From positions 1 through 64,000 of the forward strand of contig JAGYKB010000008.1 of assembly GCA_018401885.1 (NCBI GenBank): DNA of 64,000 nucleotides, in the 5' to 3' direction. This DNA comes from Gammaproteobacteria bacterium (lineage in GTDB: Bacteria; Pseudomonadota; Gammaproteobacteria; Pseudomonadales; Pseudohongiellaceae). The translations under genes were made by a program, and so were the position numbers. A model generated the notes under the pieces. It made no database searches and was not told the DNA's origin. It worked only from the letters and a program-made list of their open reading frames with translations. Positions 27,639-35,860 of the stretch are shown here, one piece after another (positions within the stretch are counted from its first letter, which is position 1; the number at the start of each line of letters is the position of its first letter).

Positions 27639-27686
27639 GTCGCAGCATGCGACGCTAACAGCTCCTCGGGCCCGAGGAGCTGTTAG
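27639..27686 (-). other. Tandem hairpins between rubrerythrin and Fe-S oxidoreductase genes
   Basis: A perfect 32-base palindrome with arm CTAACAGCTCCTCGGG lies at 27655-27686, 16 bp after the rubrerythrin stop. A second hairpin, GTCGCA-gca-TGCGAC, abuts it at 27639-27653. The only T-run is on the upstream side for rubrerythrin transcription (it would serve plus-strand transcription). The pair probably sets mRNA stability or partial termination so that rubrerythrin is made in excess. Confidence 0.55.
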
Positions 27687-27701
27687 TTTTAGACAGACGT
27701 C

Positions 27702-28121
27702 TTAGTCGTTCAAAGAGTCTAATGCTTTCTGGAAGCGGTTTGCATGCGAGCGCTCTGCCTTGGCGAGAGTCTCCATCCAATCGGCGATCTCGTCGAAACC
27801 TTCGTCGCGTGCGTCTTTAGCCATTCCAGGATACATGTCTGTGTACTCGTGGGTTTCACCTGCGACGGCCGACTTGAGGTTTTCCTCTGTGCCACCCATA
27901 GGCATGCCGGTGGCCGGATCGCCTACTTCCTCGAGGTACTCGAGGTGGCCATGTGCGTGACCAGTCTCGCCTTCAGCGGTAGAGCGGAAAAGCGCTGAAA
28001 CGTCGTTGTAGCCTTCTACATCTGCTTTTTGTGCAAAATAGAGGTAGCGGCGGTTGGCTTGAGATTCGCCCGCGAAGGCTGCCTTCAAGTTTTCTTCGGT
28101 CTTTGAACCTTTTAGTGACAT
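27702..28121 (-). CDS. Rubrerythrin, ferritin-like form without rubredoxin domain
   Basis: A 139-aa di-iron protein that reduces hydrogen peroxide. The iron ligands are visible in [30 protein letters not shown] and [11 protein letters not shown]. The C-terminal rubredoxin domain (two CxxC) of classical rubrerythrin is missing, so an external electron donor is required; the adjacent Fe-S oxidoreductase is the obvious candidate. An AGGAG site precedes the ATG. The gene is divergent from oxyR across a 181-bp promoter region. Confidence 0.92.
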   Translation of the reverse strand: MSLKGSKTEENLKAAFAGESQANRRYLYFAQKADVEGYNDVSALFRSTAEGETGHAHGHLEYLEEVGDPATGMPMGGTEENLKSAVAGETHEYTDMYPGMAKDARDEGFDEIADWMETLAKAERSHANRFQKALDSLND

Positions 28122-28302
28122 GGTGTTCTCCTAATTTCATTTGCAAATAAAGCGTGTCTAGCTATGCTTCGACAGGATAACGATTAAACACGGCGCCTAG
28201 ATGACATTCCGTGAATAGATTGGCAGTCTAGGTGATGCTCGTTCAACACTCAAATTGAATTTATCGAGTGCCACCATCGTTTTTATCGATTAAGATTCTG
28301 GT
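28122..28302. promoter_or_regulatory. Divergent rubrerythrin/oxyR promoter region
   Basis: The gap holds two TTATCGA direct repeats at 28261-28267 and 28283-28289, spaced 22 bases, which is the repeat period of OxyR sites (ATAG-type boxes every 11 bases). The sequence TTTTATCGAT at the second copy also occurs at 24113-24122 upstream of the peroxiredoxin gene. OxyR control of all three genes is plausible but the boxes are not a good match to the E. coli consensus. Confidence 0.35.
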
Positions 28303-29304
28303 ATGTCTCCTTCTATAAAACAGCTCAAATATCTCTGTGCAGTAGCAGAGCACAAACACTTCACTAAAGCTGCAGATGCCTGCTTTGTCACGCAATCCAC
28401 GCTGAGCGCGGCTATTGCTGAACTCGAGTCGCAGATCGATGCGAAGGTGTTTGAACGGAACAAGAAGACTGTCCTCATTACGCCGCTTGGCGAAAAACTG
28501 CTCAAACAGGCACGTGTCATCCTTGGCGACGTTGAGGATTTCGTCGCGCTGGCGAAGGCTTACGCCGAGCCGCTATCGGGTGATCTCCGGCTTGGTGTCA
28601 TTCCTACAATCGGCCCATTCCTTTTGCCGCCTATGCTGTCTAGCCTAAGGCGCAACTTTCCCAAGCTCAAACTTTTTCTGAAAGAAGAAATGAGCGCTCA
28701 GCTAGAGCGGCAGTTGCAGCAGGGGCAACTCGATCTCATTATTCTCGCGCTGCCGTATGCCTTGCCCGACATGGAAGTGATCAGTCTGTGCAAAGACGAG
28801 TTTTTGCTATGTCTACCGCCCGGGCACGCCTTCGAGAATTTAAAGCTGGTTGAACAAAAACAGCTAAGGGGCGAAAGCCTGTTGCTGCTCGAGGAAGGGC
28901 ATTGCCTCAGAGATCATGCACTTGAGGCCTGTCAGCTAAAGGCCGAGGCAACCGATATCGTCTATCAAGGCAATAGTTTGCACACCTTGGTGCAGATGGT
29001 CGCCAACGGTCTCGGGCTTACGCTGCTGCCGGCGATGTCTGTTGCAGCCGACGTTTTGGGTGACACGCACCTGAGTATCAAACATTTCAGCAATGAAAAC
29101 GTCGATCGTGAAATAGGCATGGCTTGGCGTAAAACCGATCCGCGCCGAGACGACTATTTGCTGCTTGCAGAACATATTAAGGCCCATCTCGCTGCGTCAG
29201 CTGAGACTGAATCGTCGAAAGCCGCAGTTAAGAACGCCGCAGTTAAGAACGCCGCAGCGAAGAAAGCCGCCGCGAAGAAAGCCTCCGCGAAGAAAGTGCG
29301 TTAG
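28303..29304 (+). CDS. oxyR: OxyR-type peroxide regulator with Lys/Ala-rich tail
   Basis: A LysR-family activator of peroxide defence. The helix-turn-helix is at residues 1-60 (HFTKAADACFVTQSTLSAAI). The redox site LEEGHCLRDHALEAC has Cys201 and Cys210, matching Cys199/Cys208 of E. coli OxyR that form the activating disulfide. The core ends near residue 300. Beyond it is a histone-H1-like tail made of five five-residue units (AAVKN twice, AAAKK twice, ASAKK) encoded by a 15-bp tandem repeat. E. coli OxyR is 305 aa; this is 333. It is divergent from rubrerythrin. Confidence 0.93.
   Translation: MSPSIKQLKYLCAVAEHKHFTKAADACFVTQSTLSAAIAELESQIDAKVFERNKKTVLITPLGEKLLKQARVILGDVEDFVALAKAYAEPLSGDLRLGVIPTIGPFLLPPMLSSLRRNFPKLKLFLKEEMSAQLERQLQQGQLDLIILALPYALPDMEVISLCKDEFLLCLPPGHAFENLKLVEQKQLRGESLLLLEEGHCLRDHALEACQLKAEATDIVYQGNSLHTLVQMVANGLGLTLLPAMSVAADVLGDTHLSIKHFSNENVDREIGMAWRKTDPRRDDYLLLAEHIKAHLAASAETESSKAAVKNAAVKNAAAKKAAAKKASAKKVR
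29221..29295 (+). repeat. 15-bp tandem repeat, five copies, within oxyR
   Basis: Five consecutive 15-base units, each a variant of GCCGCAGTTAAGAAC or GCCGCCGCGAAGAAA. The first two are identical and the others differ at two to five positions. They keep frame and encode the basic C-terminal tail. Confidence 0.9.
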
Positions 29305-30171
29305 GTGAGAGTGTATGCAGTGTCCGACATTCATGTCGACTACCCTCAAAACCTTGAATGGGTGCTGGGATTAGACTGTCAGGGATACCAGGCAGATGTA
29401 TTGTTGCTCGCTGGGGATGTGTCTGAGGACATGATGCTGCTCGAACGTGTGCTGCGCGGCTGCGTAGAGCGATTCGCCAAAGTGATGTTCGTGCCGGGTA
29501 ATCATGACCTATGGGTACGCCGCTGCGCGTATGACTGCTCTCTTGCAAAATTTGAAGGAATTCTCAAGCTCTGCAGAGAATTGGGCGTGGCAACCGAACC
29601 TTTCGAATACGCGGGAGTAGAGTTTCTGCCGTTGTTCTCTTGGTACGACTTTTCCTTCGGATCGATAGATCGATCGCTGCGCCTTGGTTGGCGCGATTTT
29701 TACGCTTGCAGTTGGCCAGAATCGCTACCAGATAGTCATGCCATAACGCGTTATTTTCACGAGCTTAACAGTGGCGTTTTCGAATGGATCAAAACGCGAT
29801 CGGCGCATCGTGATCGCGAGTGTCACGGGCTAGCACCGAATCCACGTATCACCTGCTCGCATTTTCTCCCGGCTATCGAATTGATGCCTAGCTGGGTGCC
29901 CGAGTCAAAACGCACTGTCTACCCAGTTCTGGGAAGCGTTGAGTTAGGCGCTCAAGTCTGTCGTCTCGCGCCAGATGTTCATGTCTATGGCCATAGTCAT
30001 GTAAATCAGACCATCAAGATCGATACGACACATTACGTTAACAACGCCTTCGCCACGCCAAGAGAGACGAGTATTGCCTCGAAACAGCTTCGCTGTATTT
30101 ACGACAGCGAAGACAGCAAAATACTTTCACGCTTGAGCGCGCTGGCCAAAAGCGGAGGGCTGTGGTCGTGA
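29305..30171 (+). CDS. Calcineurin-like metallophosphoesterase
   Basis: A 288-aa cytoplasmic metallophosphoesterase. The five metal motifs are visible: SDIHVDYP at residue 7, LAGDVSED near 37, PGNHDLW near 65, a CSHFLP histidine near 193 and YGHSHVN near 232. The GTG start directly follows the oxyR stop, and the stop overlaps the phosphopantetheinyl transferase start by four bases. Both links suggest one transcript from oxyR onward. The substrate is unknown. Confidence 0.85.
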   Translation: MRVYAVSDIHVDYPQNLEWVLGLDCQGYQADVLLLAGDVSEDMMLLERVLRGCVERFAKVMFVPGNHDLWVRRCAYDCSLAKFEGILKLCRELGVATEPFEYAGVEFLPLFSWYDFSFGSIDRSLRLGWRDFYACSWPESLPDSHAITRYFHELNSGVFEWIKTRSAHRDRECHGLAPNPRITCSHFLPAIELMPSWVPESKRTVYPVLGSVELGAQVCRLAPDVHVYGHSHVNQTIKIDTTHYVNNAFATPRETSIASKQLRCIYDSEDSKILSRLSALAKSGGLWS

Positions 30172-30950
30172 GTGATGCGATTGATTTGTGGATACTCGAT
30201 TCGTCGGGATTCGAGCTTGCCGATCTCGAAGCTAACGCAAAGAACCTGCTGAGCGTGCCTGAGAAACAGCGTTATGAACGCTACGCGCTCGCGCGGAGCA
30301 GGCATCAGCTGCTGATTTCACGGGTGCTGCTTCACGATGTGCTCTCGCGCTACCTAGACAAGGACGAATTACAACTAACCGTTGGCTCACATGGTCGCCC
30401 AGAACTCATCAAGAAGCGCGGCTTGTCCTTCAATCTGTCGCATTCGCGTAATCGCGTCGTGGTTGCTGTTACGCGGGCAGGCATACTGGGCGTAGATGTC
30501 GAATACGCCGCGAGGCAGCGCCGCGTCGAGAGGCTTATCACGCGCTACTTTTCAAAGCGCGAGCAATCCGCGCTTCTCGCGCTTCCCGAGTCCTCTAGGC
30601 TGACGCGTTTCTATTCGCTTTGGACACTCAAAGAGGCGTATATCAAGGCGCGCGGGCTCGGCTTGGCTATACCACTAGGTGATTTTAGCTTCAGCTTTGC
30701 AGAGGACGCTCAAATGAGCGACGCGGATGAGGATTCACCCGCGTCTGTGAGTATTAGCTTTGAGGGCTCTTTGGTGGATCAAAAGCCGGCGTCGTGGCGT
30801 TTCTGGCAGGGGGCGCTGGCGGGCGAGGACTATGCGTTCGGGCTTGCCTTGCAGTCTGCGGGTGATGCTCCAACTAGGAATAAACCAATCGAGCTAAGCA
30901 TACGCTATTCTGATGCGGGGCTAGGGCTCGAACACTGGCGCCGCGCCTAA
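30168..30950 (+). CDS. 4'-phosphopantetheinyl transferase, Sfp type
   Basis: Attaches 4'-phosphopantetheine from CoA to carrier proteins. Motifs of the Sfp/AcpT family are visible in its 260 aa: SFNLSHSRNRVVVAV near residue 91, LGVDVEYAARQR near 110 (metal-binding Asp) and FYSLWTLKEAYIKARGLG near 148 (WxxKEA). GTG 30168 is chosen because GGAGGG lies eight bases upstream and it overlaps the previous stop. It overlaps the convergent CorB-like gene by four bases. No polyketide or peptide synthetase is in the window, so its carrier protein lies elsewhere. Confidence 0.88.
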   Translation: MSDAIDLWILDSSGFELADLEANAKNLLSVPEKQRYERYALARSRHQLLISRVLLHDVLSRYLDKDELQLTVGSHGRPELIKKRGLSFNLSHSRNRVVVAVTRAGILGVDVEYAARQRRVERLITRYFSKREQSALLALPESSRLTRFYSLWTLKEAYIKARGLGLAIPLGDFSFSFAEDAQMSDADEDSPASVSISFEGSLVDQKPASWRFWQGALAGEDYAFGLALQSAGDAPTRNKPIELSIRYSDAGLGLEHWRRA

Positions 30951-32242
30951 CCATCGATGCCATCACCCAATTGAGCTTGAGGCGCGCGCCACATCTTTAC
31001 TGTTTTAATCACATTGTCTTTGACCTGCACAATCTCTGCGTAGTAGCCATCAAGATTGATGCAGACAGAGGAGTCGGGTATCGACTCAAGTGATTCGGTA
31101 AGCAGGCCGTTGAGCGTTTTTGCACCGCTGCTTTCGAGATCCCAGGACAATACCTTATTGATGTCTCTGACGCTGGCTGAGCCGTCGATTAAGAAGCTGC
31201 CGTCTTCCTGTGGATGAATGTCTTTGCTGCTTGCAGCAAGGTCGGTTGTAAACTCTCCAACAATTTCTTCCAGAATATCCTCGAGGGTAATGATTCCTTT
31301 GACCGCCCCATATTCGTCGACTACCACCGCCATGCGCTCTTTTTTCTTTTGAAAGTTAAACAACTGCGTGTGCAGAGGCGTGCTTTCTGGAATGAAATAA
31401 GGCTCGGCGGTTTCCTGAAGTAATGCCGACTTGTTCAGCTCCTCTATGCCAATTAGTTTGCCTGTACTGCGCAGATGAAGCACGCCGACGATATTGTCGA
31501 TGTCGTGTTTGTAAACCGGTAAACGAGTGTGCTGAGCGCTGCTAATCTGTAAAAGTATGTCGTTGAGATCATCTTCGATATCAATTCCAACGAGCTCGTG
31601 ACGAGGAACGAGAATGTCGTCCACAGTCACGCGCTCGAGGTCGAGGATGTTCATGAGCATGCCGTGGCGGCGGCGGGGAATGCGACCGCCGGATTCATAG
31701 ACCACCGTTCGAAGCTCTTCGGGGGTAAGCTGGTTCTCGTTGCCATTGGCCTCGGAGCTAAAGCCGATTAAGCGGACTAAGGCGTTGGATACCACGTTGA
31801 CGATCCACACCACCGGATAGAGAAGCTTGAGCAACAAGGCGAGTAGCAAGCTCGATGGATAAGCGATCTTTTCAGGATGCAGCGCAGCAATCGTTTTGGG
31901 TGTTACCTCGGCAAAGATAAGCACGACAAGTGTGAGAACAACAGCCGTCAGAATTGGAGAGGGGTCACCGAATAGGGCGATCGCAATCGAGGTCGCGATA
32001 GAGGCGGCGAGGAAATTGACGAAATTATTGCCAATGAGTATCACTCCGATCAATTTGTCGGGGGACTCGAGAAGCTTGCTTGCGCGCTTCGCCCCTGCGT
32101 GATTCGAACGCGCTAAATGACGAAGTCGATAGCGGTTGAGACTCATCATGCCTGTCTCGCTCGATGAGAAGTAAGCAGACGCAATAATCAGTGCGAGGAA
32201 AGAGAGTAGAAGAGCGAGTAACGAACTGTCGTCTTGACTCAT
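30947..32242 (-). CDS. CNNM/CorB-type transporter with CBS pair
   Basis: An inner-membrane protein of the HlyC/CorC (CorB, YfjD) family, linked to magnesium/cobalt transport or efflux. The N-terminal DUF21 domain has about four membrane segments (residues 5-160, with SSSETGMMSLNRYRLRHLA). Two CBS domains follow (VDDILVPRHELVGIDIEDD and VVDEYGAVKGIITLEDILEEIVGE), then a CorC_HlyC domain. ATG 32242 gives 431 aa; upstream frame continues through a tandem repeat from a TTG at 32284. It sits downstream of ypjD, next to the ffh operon, as in related bacteria. Confidence 0.88.
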   Translation of the reverse strand: MSQDDSSLLALLLSFLALIIASAYFSSSETGMMSLNRYRLRHLARSNHAGAKRASKLLESPDKLIGVILIGNNFVNFLAASIATSIAIALFGDPSPILTAVVLTLVVLIFAEVTPKTIAALHPEKIAYPSSLLLALLLKLLYPVVWIVNVVSNALVRLIGFSSEANGNENQLTPEELRTVVYESGGRIPRRRHGMLMNILDLERVTVDDILVPRHELVGIDIEDDLNDILLQISSAQHTRLPVYKHDIDNIVGVLHLRSTGKLIGIEELNKSALLQETAEPYFIPESTPLHTQLFNFQKKKERMAVVVDEYGAVKGIITLEDILEEIVGEFTTDLAASSKDIHPQEDGSFLIDGSASVRDINKVLSWDLESSGAKTLNGLLTESLESIPDSSVCINLDGYYAEIVQVKDNVIKTVKMWRAPQAQLGDGIDG

Positions 32243-32251
32243 GTTTAATAG

Positions 32252-32303
32252 TTGCCTAAGTGGGTTGCCAAAGTGGGTTGACAAAGTGAGTTGCCAAAGT
32301 GGG
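32252..32303. repeat. Four 13-bp tandem repeats upstream of the CorB-like gene
   Basis: Unit TTGCCAAAGTGGG is repeated four times without spacers; copies two and four are identical and the other two differ by one or two bases. The array ends ten bases before the likely ATG of the CorB-like gene and fills most of the gap after ypjD. Copy number could alter translation or RNA structure. Confidence 0.9.
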
Positions 32304-32327
32304 TTTTCTAACTGGAATGTCAGAGTA

Positions 32328-33116
32328 TTATTTTATGAGGTATTCAAGCGCAAATTTTGAGCCATAAAAACCGAGAATCAGCAGGGCAAAACCGCTCAGC
32401 GTAAAACGAATCGCTGTAACCCCTCTCCACCCTAAACTGCTGCGCCCCCATAGAAGCGCCGCGAAAACAATCCACGCCAGGAGAGAGAAGAAAGTTTTAT
32501 GAATGACGCCATCGATCCCCCAGATGTTATCGAAAAATACAAAGCCGGCGAAGATGGCGGTGCTCAGGAGAAGCTGGCCGGCCCAGAGAAGTTCGAACAG
32601 AAGTGCCTCCATGTCCTGAAGTGGAGGTAGTTTGTTGAGCAACCCGCCCGGGTGATGATGTTTAAGTCTGTTATTTTGATAAGCGAGCAGGAGCGCCTGC
32701 AGCGCAGCAATGGTGATCACGCTATAGGCTAAAATAGATAAAAGGACATGGCTTGCCGATCCGGTATCGAGCTGTGTCGGTGGGAACCGGCTACTAACGC
32801 TCAGAGATGCAGCAATCGAGAAAATCGCGAGCGGGAAAAGAGCCAAAAAAAGGTTTTCTAGAGGCTTCCTTAAACTGCTGACTAGGACTAACAATGAGAT
32901 AACTGCACTAATTAGTGTGCTGATTTCGACGAGACCAAAATGCCAGCCTCCGGGCGCATGCAGCAAGGCAAAGGCGCTCGCAGCATGTGTCGTGGCTGCG
33001 ACGAAGCCGCAGGCGAGCATAGCTGATCGGCGATGCTGTTTTTGCGGCCCTGCCACCTGCAGTGAAATGCTTGCGAGGTAGAAGAGAATCGCGATTACGC
33101 CAGCTATTTCTTGCAT
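32328..33116 (-). CDS. ypjD: YpjD/CcsA-like membrane protein
   Basis: A 262-aa protein with about eight membrane segments of the cytochrome c assembly (CcsA/CcmC-like) family, YpjD branch. The histidines of THAASAFALLHAPGGWHFG and IDGVIHKTFFSLLAW, and a tryptophan-containing loop (ENLFLAL onward), lie where haem-handling members have them, but the function of YpjD is not settled. The position next to ffh and the CorB-like gene is conserved in Gammaproteobacteria. It is divergent from ffh over 212 bp. Confidence 0.85.
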   Translation of the reverse strand: MQEIAGVIAILFYLASISLQVAGPQKQHRRSAMLACGFVAATTHAASAFALLHAPGGWHFGLVEISTLISAVISLLVLVSSLRKPLENLFLALFPLAIFSIAASLSVSSRFPPTQLDTGSASHVLLSILAYSVITIAALQALLLAYQNNRLKHHHPGGLLNKLPPLQDMEALLFELLWAGQLLLSTAIFAGFVFFDNIWGIDGVIHKTFFSLLAWIVFAALLWGRSSLGWRGVTAIRFTLSGFALLILGFYGSKFALEYLIK

Positions 33117-33328
33117 GTTTATGGGCCAGATTGTCGCTCAAAGCGACGAGACGAATACGTTGGGTCTAACATGTCGAAAGTGTCGCACATGTAACAGGGT
33201 CGTTGAAGTAGTTTTTGGGCGTCATTTTAGCTTGCAACTGCGCTATACTTGCGCATTATCTGGTTGCATCTCGAAAATTTAATCTCCCGTTAAAGCGGGC
33301 AATTGCAGAATTAGGTGGTAATAAACAG

Positions 33329-34714
33329 GTGTTCGATACCCTTAGCGAAAGACTCTCAGGCACGTTCCGTAAGCTTACTGGCAAGGCCGTGCTGTCAGAG
33401 GAGAATATTCAGGACGCGCTACGAGAAGTGCGGCGCGCGTTGCTCGAAGCTGACGTGGCGCTCGCTGTCGTCAAAGATTTCACCGATCGAGTAAGCCTGC
33501 GGGCGGTAGGTCAAGAAGTCAGTAAGAGCCTGAGCCCGGGTCAGGCCTTTATAAAGATCGTGCAAGCGGAACTCGAAGCTGTGATGGGTAATGCCAACAG
33601 TGAGCTCGATCTCAAGGCTGCACCGCCCGCTGTCATTCTCATGGCAGGTTTGCAGGGTGCAGGTAAGACGACATCTGTAGGAAAGCTTTCACGCTATCTT
33701 AAGCAAACGGCCAAAAAATCGGTCATGGTGGTGAGTGCGGACGTTTATCGACCGGCGGCGATCAAACAGCTGCAGACACTTGCCGCAGAGGTTGAGGTTG
33801 AGTTTTTCGAGAGTAATGAGCAGCAGAAGCCGGAGGCTATTGTTTCTGCAGCGCTAGCTGAAGCAAAGCGCAAGTTCATCGACGTTCTAATTGTCGATAC
33901 TGCAGGTAGGTTGGCAGTCGATGCAGAGATGATGGCGGAGATCGGTGATCTGCATGCGCTGTTAAAGCCAGTTGAGACGCTGTTTGTAGTCGACGCGATG
34001 ACGGGTCAAGACGCTGCAACTACTGCGAAGGCCTTCAATGATACCCTGCCGCTGACCGGTGTGATTCTGACCAAGGCAGACGGTGATGCTCGAGGTGGCG
34101 CTGCGCTGTCTGTGCGGCATATTACCGGCAAGCCGATCAAGTTCATCGGTATGGGTGAAAAGAGTGATGCTCTAGAGCCATTTTATCCCGATCGCATCGC
34201 TTCGCGCATTCTCGGTATGGGCGACGTTCTGTCACTTATCGAAGAGGCGGAGCGCAAAGTTGACAAGGCGCAGGCAGAGAAGCTCGCGAACAAGATCAAA
34301 AAGGGCAAGGGTTTCGACCTTGAAGATTTTCGCGAGCAGCTCAAACAGATGCAGAATATGGGCGGCGTTGCCAGTATCATGGACAAGTTGCCAGGCATGG
34401 GTGCGCTGCCGCCTGGTGCAGCAAAGATGGTCGATGATTCAAAGTTTAAGCGAATGGAGTCGATTATTAATTCGATGACGCCGCGTGAGCGGCGCAATCC
34501 GGATGTGTTGAATGGTTCGCGCAAGCGCCGCATTACGCAGGGCTCGGGCACGCAAATTCAAGATCTAAACCAGTTGCTCAAACAGCACAAGCAGATGCAG
34601 AAAGTGATGAAAAAGATGAAGGGCGGCAACATGGCAAACATGATGCGTGGCCTAGGTGGGATGCGCGGTATGGGCGGAATGGGTGGTCCCGGAGGAAATT
34701 TCCCACGATTTTGA
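33329..34714 (+). CDS. ffh: Signal recognition particle GTPase
   Basis: Ffh binds signal sequences of nascent inner-membrane proteins and, with 4.5S RNA and FtsY, delivers them to the translocon. The NG domain shows GLQGAGKTTSVGKL (P-loop), DVYRPAAIKQL, DTAGRLAVD and TKADGDARGGAAL. The M domain is methionine-rich (QMQNMGGVASIMDKLPGMG and the Met/Gly-rich end). GTG 33329 gives the family start V-FDTLSERLSGTF and 461 aa, with AGGTGG ten bases upstream; the frame is open back to 33215. It heads the ffh-rpsP-rimM-trmD-rplS series. Confidence 0.97.
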   Translation: MFDTLSERLSGTFRKLTGKAVLSEENIQDALREVRRALLEADVALAVVKDFTDRVSLRAVGQEVSKSLSPGQAFIKIVQAELEAVMGNANSELDLKAAPPAVILMAGLQGAGKTTSVGKLSRYLKQTAKKSVMVVSADVYRPAAIKQLQTLAAEVEVEFFESNEQQKPEAIVSAALAEAKRKFIDVLIVDTAGRLAVDAEMMAEIGDLHALLKPVETLFVVDAMTGQDAATTAKAFNDTLPLTGVILTKADGDARGGAALSVRHITGKPIKFIGMGEKSDALEPFYPDRIASRILGMGDVLSLIEEAERKVDKAQAEKLANKIKKGKGFDLEDFREQLKQMQNMGGVASIMDKLPGMGALPPGAAKMVDDSKFKRMESIINSMTPRERRNPDVLNGSRKRRITQGSGTQIQDLNQLLKQHKQMQKVMKKMKGGNMANMMRGLGGMRGMGGMGGPGGNFPRF

Positions 34715-34961
34715 ATCTGTCTCGGACTGTCATCGGCAACTGTCCGTGTTGCTCTGATGACGGCGGGGCGGTTCAGTTAGATTTGGCGCATTATCCCTGC
34801 TTCCAATCCCCACTTATTTAACATAGAATACCCGCCCTTTTATCCAGGCCGGATATTTCGTGCACTGTTTATAAGATAAAACAGCAGGAAAATAACGGCT
34901 TGTCGACGTAAGTCGCGGATTTAATAGAATATTTGCTAAGTAAACCTAACAGGAATTAAGT
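34715..34961 (+). promoter_or_regulatory. ffh-rpsP gap with hairpin and candidate promoter
   Basis: An imperfect hairpin (GTCATC with GATGAC, and GGCAAC with GTTGC) spans 34729-34761 just after ffh, without a T-tract. Further on the sequence is AT-rich with TATAAGATAAAA near 34871, a possible -10, inside CTGTTT-N8-AAACAG. AGGAATTA precedes the rpsP ATG. A separate rpsP promoter is likely. Confidence 0.4.
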
Positions 34962-35222
34962 ATGGTCACGATTCGACTATCTCGTGGTGGCGCTAAGAAA
35001 CGTCCTTTCTATCACATCACGGTTACTGATAGCCGCTCATCGCGCGATGGCCGTTTCATCGAGCGCATCGGTTTCTTCAACCCACGCGCTACCGGCGGTG
35101 AAGAGCGATTGCGTCTGGATCAGGAGCGCATGGACTACTGGCGCGCTCAGGGTGCTCAGATGAGCCCTCGTGTAGTGTCGCTAGCTAAGGATGCCGCAAA
35201 AGCGCCAAGCACAGAGGCATAG
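34962..35222 (+). CDS. rpsP: 30S ribosomal protein S16
   Basis: An 86-aa ribosomal protein with the S16 start [19 protein letters not shown] and the [15 protein letters not shown] segment. It binds 16S rRNA in the body of the 30S subunit. AGGAATTA upstream supports the ATG. It is followed after eight bases by rimM. Confidence 0.97.
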   Translation: MVTIRLSRGGAKKRPFYHITVTDSRSSRDGRFIERIGFFNPRATGGEERLRLDQERMDYWRAQGAQMSPRVVSLAKDAAKAPSTEA

Positions 35223-35230
35223 TCCTGAGC

Positions 35231-35803
35231 TTGAGCAGTTCGGGTGACAGTAACGCGTCGAATGAAGTCTGGGTAGTCTTGGGCAAAGTCGGCAAAGTAC
35301 ATGGCATCAAGGGCTGGGTGCGAGTCATCTCGTTTACCGAGGCCCCAGATGGCATTCTAGATTATCCCGTACTAAGGGCAGAATCTGATAGCAGTCTGGC
35401 ACCGGCTTCCGCCTCGCGTCTGTTAGAGGTAGATGATTATCGGGAACAGCCGAAGGGGTTAATCGTCCACTTTAAAGGGATCGATAATCCGGAGGAGGCG
35501 AGGCTGCTAAACGGCGCAACGCTTTCGGTAGAAAAGCAGGCCCTACCTGAACTCGAAAGCGACGAATACTATTGGTATCAGCTCGAGGGACTAACGGTAG
35601 TAAATCTGCAGAATGAATGCTTCGGCGTCATTAAATCGATGCTCGAAACCGGCGCAAATGACGTCATGGTGGTCAAGCCTACCGAAGAAAGCATGGACGA
35701 TCGGGAACGACTGATTCCCTATCTAAGCGGTTCGGTTGTGCAAAAAGTCGACCTCGATGAGGGTGTTATTAGAGTTGATTGGGAGGCAGATTATCTCGCC
35801 TAA
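35231..35803 (+). CDS. rimM: Ribosome maturation factor RimM
   Basis: RimM assists 30S head assembly and binds S19. The N-terminal RimM domain begins VVLGKVGKVHGIKGWVRV and the C-terminal PRC-barrel region includes YYWYQLEGLTVVN and VQKVDLDEGVIRVDWEADY. Length 190 aa. The start is the TTG at 35231, eight bases after rpsP; no ATG or GTG fits in front of the conserved region, so translation is probably coupled to rpsP. Confidence 0.93.
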   Translation: MSSSGDSNASNEVWVVLGKVGKVHGIKGWVRVISFTEAPDGILDYPVLRAESDSSLAPASASRLLEVDDYREQPKGLIVHFKGIDNPEEARLLNGATLSVEKQALPELESDEYYWYQLEGLTVVNLQNECFGVIKSMLETGANDVMVVKPTEESMDDRERLIPYLSGSVVQKVDLDEGVIRVDWEADYLA

Positions 35804-35860
35804 CCGTCGCGCTCGGCTCAGGGCGACCTTGGGGCGATTTTAGGGAAGAGAGATCAAGAA

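Noticed and set aside
27655..27686. Perfect palindrome as a rho-independent terminator of rubrerythrin
   Set aside because: The T-run is on the upstream side for that transcript; only plus-strand transcription would see it, and no plus-strand gene ends there.
32252..32303. Tandem repeats as a CRISPR array
   Set aside because: The units are 13 bases long with no spacers and no cas genes are near.
33215..33328. N-terminal extension of ffh
   Set aside because: The family begins at the GTG 33329 position with a ribosome site; the extension is non-conserved and covers the promoter.
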